NCBI RefSeq assembly: GCF_002272015.1
Contig: NZ_NPBY01000038.1
Coordinates: 62,001-126,000, forward strand
From: Paenibacillus campinasensis
Lineage (GTDB): Bacteria; Bacillota; Bacilli; Paenibacillales; Paenibacillaceae
Direction of reading: 5' to 3'
DNA length: 64,000 bases
A program made the position numbers and the translations under genes. This document shows, piece after piece, positions 40,934 to 50,287 of this stretch (within the stretch, counting starts at the first letter, position 1; every line of letters begins with the position of its first letter). Under the pieces are notes generated by a model. It did not search any database. It had not been told where the DNA came from and saw nothing but the letters and a program-made list of their open reading frames with translations.

Positions 40934-41413
40934 ATGCATCTCAATTCCGGAGCACACACGCCCTTTCTTATTGATGAAACGGATCGCAGCATTATTGCCA
41001 TTCTGGGAAAGCATGGACGCATGTCCTACACGGATCTGGCCAAAGAGGTCGGCCTGTCCCGGGTCGCTGTACAGGCCAGGGTACAGACGCTGCTGGAGAA
41101 CGGCGTCATTGAACGTTTTGCGGCCGTGATCAACCCGGAGAAGGTGGGTATTCACGTATCCGCTTTTTTTAATGTGGAGGTGGAGCCGAAGTACTTGCAG
41201 CAGGTCGCCGATCAGCTGGAGCAGGAGCCTTACGTCACCAGCCTGTATCACATGACCGGTCCGAGCAAGCTGCACATGCATGGGCTGTTCGCCGACCATA
41301 AAGAGATGGAAATGTTCCTGAACGAGAAGCTGTACCCTCTGCCCGGCATTACGAGCGTGGACACGCAAATTTTGATCAAACGGTATAAAAGCCGGATGGG
41401 TATCCGACTGTAA
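40934..41413 (+). CDS. ywrC: Lrp/AsnC family transcriptional regulator
   Basis: 159 residues: N-terminal winged helix ([36 protein letters not shown]) and C-terminal RAM/AsnC ligand domain. AAAGGAG lies seven bases before ATG. It heads a cluster with two half-size chromate transporters, the same order as ywrC-ywrB-ywrA of B. subtilis, where the regulator controls chromate resistance. The symbol rests on that synteny. Confidence 0.85.
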   Translation: MHLNSGAHTPFLIDETDRSIIAILGKHGRMSYTDLAKEVGLSRVAVQARVQTLLENGVIERFAAVINPEKVGIHVSAFFNVEVEPKYLQQVADQLEQEPYVTSLYHMTGPSKLHMHGLFADHKEMEMFLNEKLYPLPGITSVDTQILIKRYKSRMGIRL

Positions 41414-41451
41414 ATCTTACTTATCTTAACGGACAGAAAGGAATCATCACA

Positions 41452-42048
41452 TTGAATCGTATAAAAAGCAATCCATACATCGAGCTGACTGTCGGCATGT
41501 TTCGAACCGGCATTCTGGGTTACGGCGGCGGTCCGTCTGTCATCCCGCTTATCCGTTATGAAGCGGTGACACGATATCGCTGGCTGAACGACGATGAGTT
41601 CGGCGAGGTGCTGGCTTTGGCCAATGCGCTGCCGGGGCCAATCGCCACCAAAATGGCCGCCTACCTCGGCTATCGCGAGAAGGGTGCGCTCGGGGCCGTA
41701 CTGGCCGTGCTGGCGCATATTCTGCCTACCTGTATTGCGATGGTCGCACTGCTGTCCGCAGTCACTGTGCTGAGCAGCTCCAAGATTGTAGCCGGCATGA
41801 TCGCTGGCGTAACGCCGGTCATTGCCGTGATGCTCGGAACGATGGCGTATGAGTTCGGGGAGAAAGCCGTCAAGGGGCTTGGCCTATACGTTGGCATCGG
41901 CATGTTCATCCTGTCCTTCCTGCTGCTGGAGGCGGTGCAGATCCATCCGGCCATCGTCATTATGCTGTTCCTGGCATATGGAGCGGTGCATTTCCGCGTG
42001 CTCGCGAAGCTGAAGAAAGAGCGGAAGAACAAGGAGGGATCGGCATGA
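41452..42048 (+). CDS. ywrB: chromate transporter, CHR short chain (first half)
   Basis: 198 residues, start TTG (AAAGGA nine bases upstream). Family motifs near the N-terminus: RTGILGYGGGPSVIPLIRYE and LALANALPGPIATKMA; about five membrane helices. Short-chain CHR proteins work as pairs with antiparallel topology to expel chromate. Stop overlaps the next start by four bases. Confidence 0.9.
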   Translation: MNRIKSNPYIELTVGMFRTGILGYGGGPSVIPLIRYEAVTRYRWLNDDEFGEVLALANALPGPIATKMAAYLGYREKGALGAVLAVLAHILPTCIAMVALLSAVTVLSSSKIVAGMIAGVTPVIAVMLGTMAYEFGEKAVKGLGLYVGIGMFILSFLLLEAVQIHPAIVIMLFLAYGAVHFRVLAKLKKERKNKEGSA

Positions 42049-42590
42049 TGGAAGATTGGCTGCAGCTGTTAATCAGCTTTTTTGTCGCGAACGTCCTTGG
42101 CTACGGCGGAGGCCCGGCCTCCATTCCGCTCATGTATAAGGAGATTGTCACGAACCACGGCTGGCTGAACGATGTGGAGTTCTCCAACATGCTCGCGCTT
42201 GGCAATGCGCTGCCGGGGCCAATCGCCACCAAAATCGCGGCCTTTGTCGGCTACGGTGTAACCGGCTGGCTCGGCTTCATTCTTGCCATTGCGGCCACTG
42301 TCGTACCGTCAGCCATGGCGCTGATCTGGCTGCTGAACCTGCTGCAGAAATACCGCAGCTCGCCTGTCGTGAAAGGCATGACCCTGCTCGTGCAGCCGGT
42401 CATCGCCATCATGATGCTGGTGCTGACCTGGCAGATCGGCAAGAGCTCGGTCCTCTCCATCGGTTACCTTCAATTTTTCGGAATTGCAGCGGTCGCCTTC
42501 TGGGCGATGAACAAACGCAAAATCCACCCGGCGCTGGTGATCGTCGCGGCCTTTGCTTACGGCGGGCTGGTGCTGTCCCAGACGATGTAA
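42045..42590 (+). CDS. ywrA: chromate transporter, CHR short chain (second half)
   Basis: 181 residues, homologous to its upstream partner (NVLGYGGGPASIPLMYKEI; LALGNALPGPIATKIA). The ATGA overlap indicates coupled translation, fitting the requirement for both halves. Together they form a full chromate efflux unit in the membrane. Confidence 0.9.
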   Translation: MMEDWLQLLISFFVANVLGYGGGPASIPLMYKEIVTNHGWLNDVEFSNMLALGNALPGPIATKIAAFVGYGVTGWLGFILAIAATVVPSAMALIWLLNLLQKYRSSPVVKGMTLLVQPVIAIMMLVLTWQIGKSSVLSIGYLQFFGIAAVAFWAMNKRKIHPALVIVAAFAYGGLVLSQTM

Positions 42591-42660
42591 GGTGAGGCAG
42601 GTTGGGAGTTCAATTCTGATAGAAGAAGTATTCAGGGAGCCGGACCGGATTACACAACAA

Positions 42661-42718
42661 AAAAACGCCCGTCACCAAACCGAATGCCTAAACCTAGGCT
42701 TCTCGTTCGTCGACGGGC
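42661..42718 (-). terminator. terminator of khtT
   Basis: Outer stem GCCCGTC/GACGGGC and inner GCCTA/TAGGC; minus-strand tail GTTTTTTTGTTG. Located between the convergent chromate and khtT transcripts. Confidence 0.85.
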
Positions 42719-42734
42719 ATATCGTATTTGTTCC

Positions 42735-43223
42735 TTATCCATGGGCCAGCAGCTCTTTCAGCTGCTTGATCTGCTTTCGTTCTCCGGCAAGAACAAGCGT
42801 TGCACCAGCAACCAGTTTATCGTCCGGACCAGGATTAATCTTCTGCTCGTTTCTCTTTATAATGGCAATGATGTTGGCACCAGTCCTGGGACGTACCTGA
42901 AGTTCGGCGATGGATTTGTCCACACATTTGAAATGCGGCTCAATCCGCGTCCACTCAATCATCAAATCTTCCAGCGTGACCTCAATCGTCTCAAGCGCTC
43001 TTGGTTTATATGTCATGCCGCCAAGAATTCCGGCAATCTGTCTGGCTTCGTCATCCTCCAGCGTAATCTGGGAAAGGGTCTCCTCCGGATTATCGTTATC
43101 AAAATGGTACATCTCTCTGCGGCCATCGTCATGGATAACAACGACCAGCTTATCGCCGGACCTTGCCTGAATAAGGAACTTCTTCCCAATCCCCGGCAAA
43201 TCGGTTTCGCGAATAATACTCAT
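42735..43223 (-). CDS. khtT: K+/H+ antiporter regulatory subunit KhtT
   Basis: 162 residues from ATG at 43223 (GGAGG eight bases upstream); the frame extends to 43268 without a site. MSIIRETDLPGIGKKF, HDDGRREMYHFD, DDEARQIAGILGGMTYKP and a C-terminal TrkA_C (RCK_C) domain match B. subtilis KhtT (YhaT) closely and in length. KhtT binds cyclic di-AMP and gates the KhtU antiporter. A terminator follows directly and no khtU lies in the window, so the subunit is an orphan here. Confidence 0.88.
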   Translation of the reverse strand: MSIIRETDLPGIGKKFLIQARSGDKLVVVIHDDGRREMYHFDNDNPEETLSQITLEDDEARQIAGILGGMTYKPRALETIEVTLEDLMIEWTRIEPHFKCVDKSIAELQVRPRTGANIIAIIKRNEQKINPGPDDKLVAGATLVLAGERKQIKQLKELLAHG

Positions 43224-43571
43224 CTGGTAATCCTCCGTTTTCGTGTAATCAGCGCTACTAAAAGCCAATACTCCCTATTACGGATCAGCCTGAGCGAATG
43301 TTTCAAATTTCGCCGTCCGCTTAATCCATCTCTTCTGCCTCTGGAGCAGCAAGAAGGATCAGTGCATCAATCTGCGCTCCAGAAACTCAATAATACCCTG
43401 AAATATCCCGAACTTAAAGACCATTTTTCAAAAAAATCCGTGCAACTTTATCCAAACCGGGCAGCCATAGTGCCATTAAGCGCAACAGGAAAGTTCAATA
43501 GCTTATTCTTTCCATATCATTAAATTCATAACCGTGATCATGCGGACCAGCCAAACCGGAAATTATTTATT
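43224..43571. other. intergenic region without a gene
   Basis: Lies between the Gfo/Idh gene's stop and khtT's start, both minus strand. Nothing recognised: no small ORF with a ribosome binding site and no clear hairpin with a T-run. Confidence 0.4.
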
Positions 43572-44570
43572 TTATTTCTGAACAAGCCGGTCTGCCGGGA
43601 ACACAAGACCGATCTGACGCCGCGCTTCCTCCATAATCTCCGCCGTCACCAGGGAGTTCGTCCAAGTGTTGACCGCACTTTCCCTCTCTCCTCGATTCAG
43701 CAGGTCGATAAACTCCCGGGCTTCGTAATACATCGACTCATGCTGCTGCAGCTGTGTCAGATTCTCCACCGTGCCGTCGCGATAGTGAATTTTCACATCA
43801 TAGGGCTGGTTGATCTTATCAATGAGCATCGTCCCGTTCTCTCCCTGAATTTCGGCAGGCGCATAGGAATCGCTGATTTTGGAATGCATGATAACCCCGT
43901 CCATTTCCGGATAGGACAGAAGCAGGCTGCCTTCCCCGTCCACGCCCGAGGACAGCATCACGCCGGATGCCTGAACCGTGTCAGGCTTGCCGAACAGGGT
44001 CACCATCGGATAGATACAGTAAATCCCAAGATCCATCAGAGAACCGTTGGAGAACTCGGGATTAAAAGCATTAAGAATTGTCCCCTGCTTGTAGGCATCA
44101 TAACGCGAAGAATATTGGCAATAGCTTGCAAAATAACGGCGAATCTGCCCCAGCTTGTACAGATTATCCCTCACCGTTCTGAAATTCGGCATCAAGGTCG
44201 ATTTCATCGCTTCCATGAGCAGCACATCATAGGTTCGGGCTGCGTCAATCATCCGCTTCACCTCAGCCGTGTTCGACGCCATCGGCTTCTCACACAGCAC
44301 ATGCTTCCCATAGCTCATACACAGAACAGCCTGATCTGCATGAAAGGAGTTCGGGCTTGCAATATAAACCGCATCCACCTCTCGATCTTCCAGCATATCC
44401 TCCAGCCGGGTGAACACTTTAGGCTCCGCATATTTGGCGGCAAAAGCCTTCCCCTTCTCCTCCGACCTTGAATACACCGCTGACAATACAAATTCCTCCG
44501 TATCCAGTGCGGCTTGAATGAACCGCTCGGTAATCCAGTTGGTTCCGATAATGCCGAAACGGACGGTCAT
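43572..44570 (-). CDS. Gfo/Idh/MocA family oxidoreductase
   Basis: 332 residues from ATG at 44570 (AAGGA ten bases upstream); an in-frame GTG at 44579 overlaps the site. Rossmann motif FGIIGTNWITERFIQAALDT and VLCEKPMASNTAEV. Substrate unknown. It is distinct from the copy at 29.5-30.5 kb and closer to YrbE/MviM-type proteins. It lies 56 bp after the thioesterase gene and may be co-transcribed with it. Confidence 0.87.
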   Translation of the reverse strand: MTVRFGIIGTNWITERFIQAALDTEEFVLSAVYSRSEEKGKAFAAKYAEPKVFTRLEDMLEDREVDAVYIASPNSFHADQAVLCMSYGKHVLCEKPMASNTAEVKRMIDAARTYDVLLMEAMKSTLMPNFRTVRDNLYKLGQIRRYFASYCQYSSRYDAYKQGTILNAFNPEFSNGSLMDLGIYCIYPMVTLFGKPDTVQASGVMLSSGVDGEGSLLLSYPEMDGVIMHSKISDSYAPAEIQGENGTMLIDKINQPYDVKIHYRDGTVENLTQLQQHESMYYEAREFIDLLNRGERESAVNTWTNSLVTAEIMEEARRQIGLVFPADRLVQK

Positions 44571-44626
44571 CGCATTCACTTCCTTTCCCCTGTTTATCCG
44601 TGCTTACGTCTAATACACCACTTATG

Positions 44627-45082
44627 TTACTTCCAACCTTCGAATGCAGCGATCTTCTCCCGCGCCGTCTCCGGGATCGGTGTGCTCTTGCCGGTCGCTG
44701 TGTCCACCAGCACAATCGTCCCTCGTCCGGCAGCCTTCAGCTCGTCATTCACAACCACCGCATAATGAACATCCATGGAGGAACGTCCGATCTCCGCCAC
44801 CTTGACATGGAGCTTAAGCGGGTCCCGCAAATATAACTGGGCTAAATACTGACATTCCAGATCGGCAACAACCGACACCTGCTGCTTGCTGAACAGCTCA
44901 TCAGTCAGCTCCAGATTCTCGAAGTATTCAATTCGCCCCTGCTCAAAGTACATAAAATAACTCGTATTGTTCACATGACCGAGAATATCCGTCTCACAGT
45001 ACCGGATTTTGATCGGAATCGAAAATTGGAATGAATCCAGCCAGGTGTTCGGGTCCGGCGTCATAAAGCTTGGTTTTCTCAT
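44627..45082 (-). CDS. acyl-CoA thioesterase, 4-hydroxybenzoyl-CoA thioesterase (hotdog) family
   Basis: 151 residues from ATG at 45082 (GGAGG ten bases upstream); frame open to 45106. Hotdog-fold motif IRYCETDILGHVNNTSYFMY with the catalytic-type aspartate, as in YbgC/4HBT enzymes. Cytoplasmic hydrolysis of an acyl-CoA is expected; the acyl group is unknown. Confidence 0.85.
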   Translation of the reverse strand: MRKPSFMTPDPNTWLDSFQFSIPIKIRYCETDILGHVNNTSYFMYFEQGRIEYFENLELTDELFSKQQVSVVADLECQYLAQLYLRDPLKLHVKVAEIGRSSMDVHYAVVVNDELKAAGRGTIVLVDTATGKSTPIPETAREKIAAFEGWK

Positions 45083-45322
45083 GATGATCCCACCTCCGGT
45101 AATCAAGGCTCCTCTTCAGAAGCCATCACTTCTACAAGAATATAGAATACAAGCAGTGCCCGTCAATAGAAGAGGCGGGGGAATGATGGTTGCTCCATGC
45201 CGCTTTGTACCGTTATCCCTTTCGTTCAGGAAGCTCCCTGATCCTGCGGGATCATGCTGCTGAGCTTGGCGTAACCGCTTCTCGAATATCCGGACAGCGA
45301 GTCGTGCTCCAGCCAGTATATC

Positions 45323-45364
45323 AAAAAAAAGGAGACAAGCCGGTCAGCCCCGGTCTGTCTCCTT
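45323..45364 (-). terminator. terminator of the ribose-type sugar ABC operon
   Basis: Stem AAGGAGACA/TGTCTCCTT with inner GCCGG/CCGG pairs; minus-strand run of eight T. Confidence 0.88.
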
Positions 45365-45395
45365 CAGAATTGCAGCAAGCTGCGATTCGATTCAT

Positions 45396-46391
45396 TCAGC
45401 TTCGTTTCTTATAATACGTTAGCGCCAGGGCAAGGGCCAGCACCGATCCCTTAACGATATCCATCGCATAGTACGGTACCGACAGCATGATAAGCCCGTT
45501 CTGCAAAATACCGATCAGCACGGCGCCAACAAACGTGCCAAGCGCATTCGGACGGCCTGCGCCAAAGACGGAGTAGCCGATGAAGGCCGCCGCCACCGCA
45601 TCCATCAGATAAGGGCCGCCGGAGTTCACCTCGGCGGTCATGACACGTGCGCCAAGCATGATCCCGCCAATGGCGGCAAACAGCGCCGACACCAGGTACG
45701 CAACCAGCCGGTAGCGGCTGACCGGAATGCCGGACAACGCCGCTGCTTCGCGGTTGCCGCCGATCATGTACATATACCGGCCATGCTTCGTATAGGTCAG
45801 GAACAGATGCACCACGACCACAACCAGCACCATAATGATGATGATCCACGGCACCTGCCCAATCTTTCCGAACACCGCCGGGATTTTGCCGGTTGCAAAA
45901 TCGCCGTTAGGCATGATCATATTTTGCGAGATGGTCGCTCCCCGGGTATAGGTCAATGCCACACCCTGGAAAATAAACATCGTCGCCAGCGTCATCAGCA
46001 TATCGTCGATCTTGAAATTAATGACCAGAAACGCATTCACCAGACCGACAGCCAGACAGAACAGCAGCGTCAGCCCGATGCCGATGCCGATATTCTGCCC
46101 ATGCCACACAAACATCGAGATGACCAGCGCATTCGCAAGCGAGGCGGTCGAACCGACCGACAGGTCAAAGCCTCCCACAGACAGGGAAACGGTCAAGCCG
46201 ACGGCAATGATCGTGACAATCGAGATGGAGCGTAGAATGTTAATAATATTGCTTGGGTTCAGAAAGTTGTCGGCCATTATGCCAAAAACCGCAATGAGCA
46301 CAACAACGGTAATGATCGTGCCGTACTTGTATAGAAAATCAAATGCGAAGCTCGCCGTCCGCTTTTCTTTTACAGGTCTTGCTGCATTCAT
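45396..46391 (-). CDS. sugar ABC transporter permease, RbsC-like
   Basis: 331 residues with about eight to ten membrane helices. Family signature: VGGFDLSVGSTASLANALVI and the conserved SGGPYLMDAVAAAFIGYSVF. It pairs with the double ATPase whose stop overlaps its ATG by four bases. Imports a monosaccharide such as ribose, xylose, rhizopine or galactose; specificity not readable. Confidence 0.92.
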   Translation of the reverse strand: MNAARPVKEKRTASFAFDFLYKYGTIITVVVLIAVFGIMADNFLNPSNIINILRSISIVTIIAVGLTVSLSVGGFDLSVGSTASLANALVISMFVWHGQNIGIGIGLTLLFCLAVGLVNAFLVINFKIDDMLMTLATMFIFQGVALTYTRGATISQNMIMPNGDFATGKIPAVFGKIGQVPWIIIIMVLVVVVVHLFLTYTKHGRYMYMIGGNREAAALSGIPVSRYRLVAYLVSALFAAIGGIMLGARVMTAEVNSGGPYLMDAVAAAFIGYSVFGAGRPNALGTFVGAVLIGILQNGLIMLSVPYYAMDIVKGSVLALALALTYYKKRS

Positions 46392-47947
46392 GTCAATCCG
46401 CCTCCCGTGCAGTAAAGCAAAATCTCCTCTTCATCGGTGGAACTCGTCTCCAGCTCTTGGATGACGGCGCCGTCATACATGACATACACCCGGTCGGTAA
46501 TGCCGATAATTTCGGACAGCTCGCTTGTCGCATACAGCACACATTTACCGCGCTCCGCCAGCTCGTGGACCAGCTTGAATATATCCCGCTTGGCTCCAAC
46601 GTCCACCCCTTTTGTCGGCTCGTCAAAAATATACACATCCGCATCCGCAAGCAGCCATTTGCCAATCGCAACCTTCTGCTGGTTGCCCCCTGACAAGTTG
46701 CGTACCCGCGCCTTCTCGTTCGGCGTTTTGATGCCGAGACTGTCGATCATCTCTTGAGCCGCCTGCTTCTCCTTGGAGGAGCTAAGCCAGCTCCCCCATG
46801 CCGTGAACCGGGACAGCACCGTAGCGGTCAGGTTCGCGGATACGGCTTCTTCCACGAACACGCCTTCGCGGCGGCGCTCCTCAGGCACAAGCGCGATGCC
46901 TTGCTGAACAGCGGCATGCGGGGAAGAGAGTCTTAGCTTGCGGCCGTTCAGCAGGATGTCGCCCGTTGCGGTTGCCGATGCGCCGAACAAGGCGCGGCAC
47001 AGCTCCGTCTTGCCCGCGCCGACCAGCCCTGCGAGCCCGACGATTTCCCCCTTGCGGATCTGGAGATCAACATGATTCACTTTGCCCGGGTCAACGATGC
47101 CGCGAGCTTCAAACACCACCTCCCCGACAGATTTCTCCGTCTTGGGAAACTGCTGCTCCATCTTGGTGCCGAGCATATGCTCAACGACACTCCCCTGCTC
47201 AAGATTGACGATTTGATCGGTGATAATATGCTGTCCATCCCGCATAATCGTAATCTCATCACAGATTTCGTACAGCTCCGGCAGCCGATGGGAGATGAAA
47301 ATCACGCTGACCCCCTCTTCCTTCAGCTTCCGCACAAGCATGAACAGCTGCTCGGTTTCACTGTGACTGAGCGGTGCCGTCGGCTCGTCCAGCACCAGAA
47401 TGCGGCACTGCCTGGACACGGCCCGGGCAATAAGCACCATCTGCTTCTCTGCCAGCGTCAGCTCCTTGACCGCCTTCCGGCTCGGAATGCCGATGTTCAT
47501 CCGCTCCATCACCGATTGCGCTTCCTTATGCAGTTCATTCCAGCGGACGAGCCATTTGCCCTTCATATCATGGACCATCCGGTCCAGCATAATGTTCTCG
47601 CCAACCGTCAGGCTCGGAATGAGCGCGGTGTCCACTTCCTGGTACACCACCTGTATCCCGTAATCCTTCGCTTCCTTGGGAGAGCGGATGTGGACCTCGC
47701 GGCCCTCCATCCATATCTCGCCTTCATAGTGGGTGTAAGCCCCGGCAAGAATTTTCATCAGGGTCGATTTCCCTGCACCGTTCGCGCCGATCAAGGCGTG
47801 TGCCGTCCCTGCCGCAGTCTGAAAATCAACATTCGATAACGCTTTGACACCCGGAAAAGATATCGAGATGTTCTTCATCTGCAGCAGCGGGGTAGAGGCT
47901 GGTGTCGCTACAGCGGTTTCAGTTGTCGTCGTTTCCGTGGAGTTCAT
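46388..47947 (-). CDS. sugar ABC transporter ATPase, RbsA/MglA-like (tandem domains)
   Basis: About 519 residues from ATG at 47947; the frame is open to a TTG at 47971 and an ATG at 47962, and the start is uncertain. Two ABC domains: the first with GANGAGKSTL, VLDEPTAPLS; the second with a degenerate Walker A (GLVGAGKTEL) and NLSGGNQQKVAIGKWL, FDEPTKGVDVG, as usual in this family. Cytoplasmic, drives the RbsC-like permease. A stem-loop separates it from the binding-protein gene. Confidence 0.92.
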   Translation of the reverse strand: MNSTETTTTETAVATPASTPLLQMKNISISFPGVKALSNVDFQTAAGTAHALIGANGAGKSTLMKILAGAYTHYEGEIWMEGREVHIRSPKEAKDYGIQVVYQEVDTALIPSLTVGENIMLDRMVHDMKGKWLVRWNELHKEAQSVMERMNIGIPSRKAVKELTLAEKQMVLIARAVSRQCRILVLDEPTAPLSHSETEQLFMLVRKLKEEGVSVIFISHRLPELYEICDEITIMRDGQHIITDQIVNLEQGSVVEHMLGTKMEQQFPKTEKSVGEVVFEARGIVDPGKVNHVDLQIRKGEIVGLAGLVGAGKTELCRALFGASATATGDILLNGRKLRLSSPHAAVQQGIALVPEERRREGVFVEEAVSANLTATVLSRFTAWGSWLSSSKEKQAAQEMIDSLGIKTPNEKARVRNLSGGNQQKVAIGKWLLADADVYIFDEPTKGVDVGAKRDIFKLVHELAERGKCVLYATSELSEIIGITDRVYVMYDGAVIQELETSSTDEEEILLYCTGGGLT

Positions 47948-47978
47948 CTCAGCGAACCTCATCCCTTCCAATAGGATA

Positions 47979-48014
47979 GAGCGCCCCTGTCTTCACACGA
48001 AGACAAGAGCGCCT
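47979..48014 (-). promoter_or_regulatory. intercistronic stem-loop between binding protein and ATPase genes
   Basis: Stem AGCGCC...GTCTTC / GAAGAC...AGCGCCT without a T-run. Such hairpins after binding-protein genes commonly protect or partly uncouple the upstream message, giving excess binding protein. Confidence 0.55.
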
Positions 48015-48028
48015 TAAAGACTTGCTGC

Positions 48029-49144
48029 TTATTTACCGTTAGCTTCCTTCAAAGCCTTCATCCAATCCTCTTCAAAATCGGTGCTTTCTCCCCAACCCGG
48101 AATTACATTCGCCAGGTTCACCATATTTACTTCTTCCCCTGCCTGCTCCAGGGTCGCACGGTCAATCAAGGTTGGCTGCAGGTTATACGTGTCCGGCGTA
48201 TCCTCGCCTGCAATCTTCTTCGCCAGGAGGCGGACATTGATCGCGCCGATCATCTTCGGATCAACCGCCGCTGTGGCCACCCAAGGGCTGTCCGCATTCT
48301 GCATGATCTCCAGATCCGCATTCGACACGTCGATGCCATAGATCTTGATTTCATTGCGTCCCGCTTCGGTAATCGCTCTGGCCGCACCGATCGCGAAGGC
48401 ATCCCAAGTTGCGAAGATTGCGTCGATCTCCCCTGCCGGATACTTGGTCAGCAGCGCCGACACTGCATTCTGCGTATCGACCGAGGTCTGGTTGCTGGCT
48501 ACGCCAAAGCGCTCAAGCTCCTTGATTCCCGGATTGTTGCTCAGCACTTCCTGATATACCTGGTTCCGCCGAACCATTGGCGGAAATCCGTCGACCCATA
48601 AGTAGACGATATTGGCATCCGGCCCCTGTTCCTCGACCAGTCGATCCAGCGCCAGCTGAGCCAGCTGCTCATCGTCCTGGGATGTTTGCGTGACACCTTC
48701 AACCTCTCCGACCTCAGGTACGGAGTCGAAGGTGACAACCGGGATGCCTTTCTCCCGAATTTTCCGAATATCCTCTACGGTCGCAGGATCATCCCCGTGA
48801 GATATAATGAAGCCATCGTACCCGCTGTCGATCGCCTGGGCGATTGCATCATGAAATTTCGCGGAATCTCCGTCAGCGGAGAACGTATCTACTTTAAAAC
48901 CCAGCGCCTCGCCTTCCTGCTTGGCTCCCGCCAGGAATTGCGCCGTATGATCATCGCCGCCGATTTTCCGAACGACCATCAGCTTGATTTCATCCTTCTC
49001 TGCAATGCCGGCAGGCAGATTCTCTACCTTTGCCGCTGCGCTGCCCGAGCTCTGCGTGCCGCCGCTTTGTCCGCATCCGGTCAATACCATCACCAATGCC
49101 AGCGCCAGCAACGTCAGTTTTTGTGCTGTTATACCGACTCTCAT
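48029..49144 (-). CDS. periplasmic-type sugar-binding lipoprotein (ribose/rhizopine-like)
   Basis: 371 residues; lipobox LTGC at about residue 23 after a hydrophobic signal. Peripla_BP_4-type fold: IKLMVVRKIGGDDHTAQFLA, HDAIAQAIDSGYDGFIISHG, ITYGIDVSN-type hinge (KIYGIDVSNADLEIMQ). First gene of the operon binding protein-ATPase-permease. GGGGGAAAGAGG precedes ATG. Ligand unknown. Confidence 0.9.
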   Translation of the reverse strand: MRVGITAQKLTLLALALVMVLTGCGQSGGTQSSGSAAAKVENLPAGIAEKDEIKLMVVRKIGGDDHTAQFLAGAKQEGEALGFKVDTFSADGDSAKFHDAIAQAIDSGYDGFIISHGDDPATVEDIRKIREKGIPVVTFDSVPEVGEVEGVTQTSQDDEQLAQLALDRLVEEQGPDANIVYLWVDGFPPMVRRNQVYQEVLSNNPGIKELERFGVASNQTSVDTQNAVSALLTKYPAGEIDAIFATWDAFAIGAARAITEAGRNEIKIYGIDVSNADLEIMQNADSPWVATAAVDPKMIGAINVRLLAKKIAGEDTPDTYNLQPTLIDRATLEQAGEEVNMVNLANVIPGWGESTDFEEDWMKALKEANGK

Positions 49145-49299
49145 GTCCTCTTTCCCCCTGTAGCCATTTAAAGTGTTAATACCAGTAATCCTATAGGATT
49201 TTCAATATGCCGTCAATAGATTTCCGCTATTCCTGCTAGATTTATTTAAAATATGAGCGATATAGTTTACCTTCCTCAGTTGACCCTGCAATCTGCAAC

Positions 49300-49333
49300 A
49301 AAAAAAGAGCCACCCCCCGAAGGTAGCAGCTCT
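49300..49333 (-). terminator. terminator of the SGNH hydrolase gene
   Basis: Imperfect stem AGAGC/GCTCT with inner ACC/GGT pairing, minus-strand tail of seven T. Confidence 0.7.
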
Positions 49334-49433
49334 ATCACGAACACGGATTACAATCACGATCACGCGTTTACGCGATCATGGATGCCTAACATCAATGCTA
49401 ACATGGAACATGAATGCCTAAATTATCCATCCT

Positions 49434-50072
49434 TTACAACTCGATTCGGACACCCAGTGTCTCCAGCCACGCTTTGGCGATCAGGCCATGCCCCGCCGGG
49501 GAAGGATGAACACCGTCCGGAGCCCAGAACGCCGCCTCGCGGCGGGCTGAGGCTGCGGCGAATAATCCGTCCAGCGGCACCAGCAGCGCCCCGTACTCCA
49601 CCGCCAGCTCCCGCACCGCATGAATCTTCGGGTCCAGATCCTCTCTCCAGGCTCTGCGATCCTCCGGATGCGGCAGAACGAATGGCTCGACGAGAACCAG
49701 ATTGGCATCCAGCCCGGCCTTCGTCCGCTCGATCAGTTGACGGTAGCCGGCCTTGAAATCTTCCGTGCTCGTCGGATCACCGCTGTCATACCTGCGCCAG
49801 CAATCATTGATGCCAATATAGATCGACACCCAGTTCGGCTTCAGATCAAGGCAGTCCTCCTGCCAGCGTTCATTCAGATCCACAACCCGATTCCCGCTGA
49901 TGCCCCGGTTCAGAAATTTCACGCCAAGCTCCGGGAATTTCATCCCGAACAGGCTGTCCACTAATAACGGATAGCCGTTCCCGAGATCTGACGGGTTGCT
50001 CCGGTCTCGCCCACAATCCGTAATGCTGTCCCCTTGAAACAGGACGATATCTCCTTGCTGTAATCGGCTCAT
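49434..50072 (-). CDS. SGNH/GDSL hydrolase (esterase)
   Basis: 212 residues from ATG at 50072 (GGAGG eleven bases upstream); TTG at 50081 is the alternative but too close. SGNH blocks visible: GDSITDCGR (nucleophile serine), GISGNRV, GINDCWRRY and the catalytic DGVHPSPAGH. No signal peptide, so intracellular. Relatives deacetylate sugars or rhamnogalacturonan fragments. An AAGCGCTT-centred sequence at 50150-50165 could be a weak cre element. Confidence 0.88.
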   Translation of the reverse strand: MSRLQQGDIVLFQGDSITDCGRDRSNPSDLGNGYPLLVDSLFGMKFPELGVKFLNRGISGNRVVDLNERWQEDCLDLKPNWVSIYIGINDCWRRYDSGDPTSTEDFKAGYRQLIERTKAGLDANLVLVEPFVLPHPEDRRAWREDLDPKIHAVRELAVEYGALLVPLDGLFAAASARREAAFWAPDGVHPSPAGHGLIAKAWLETLGVRIEL

Positions 50073-50287
50073 TTGGCACAATTCCTCCTTCTGTTTCCCT
50101 GCTGCTGGTTGTACAGCGAAATATGCGCCTTCCGCACGGCTGTGCTATGGAAGCGCTTGTACAGTAAAGGTATTAGCCATGAAGGTGTAAAATCCTTCTT
50201 TATTATGAACGATCGCAGGGCATCCATCCCTATCTCATCATCTCGGCCTATCCCATCATCTCGGCATTCCTTCATCGCAGCAGCGCA

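Noticed and set aside
50150-50165. AAGCGCTT-centred cre-like sequence before the SGNH hydrolase
   Set aside because: The core matches but the flanks miss several consensus positions, so it is not listed as a site.
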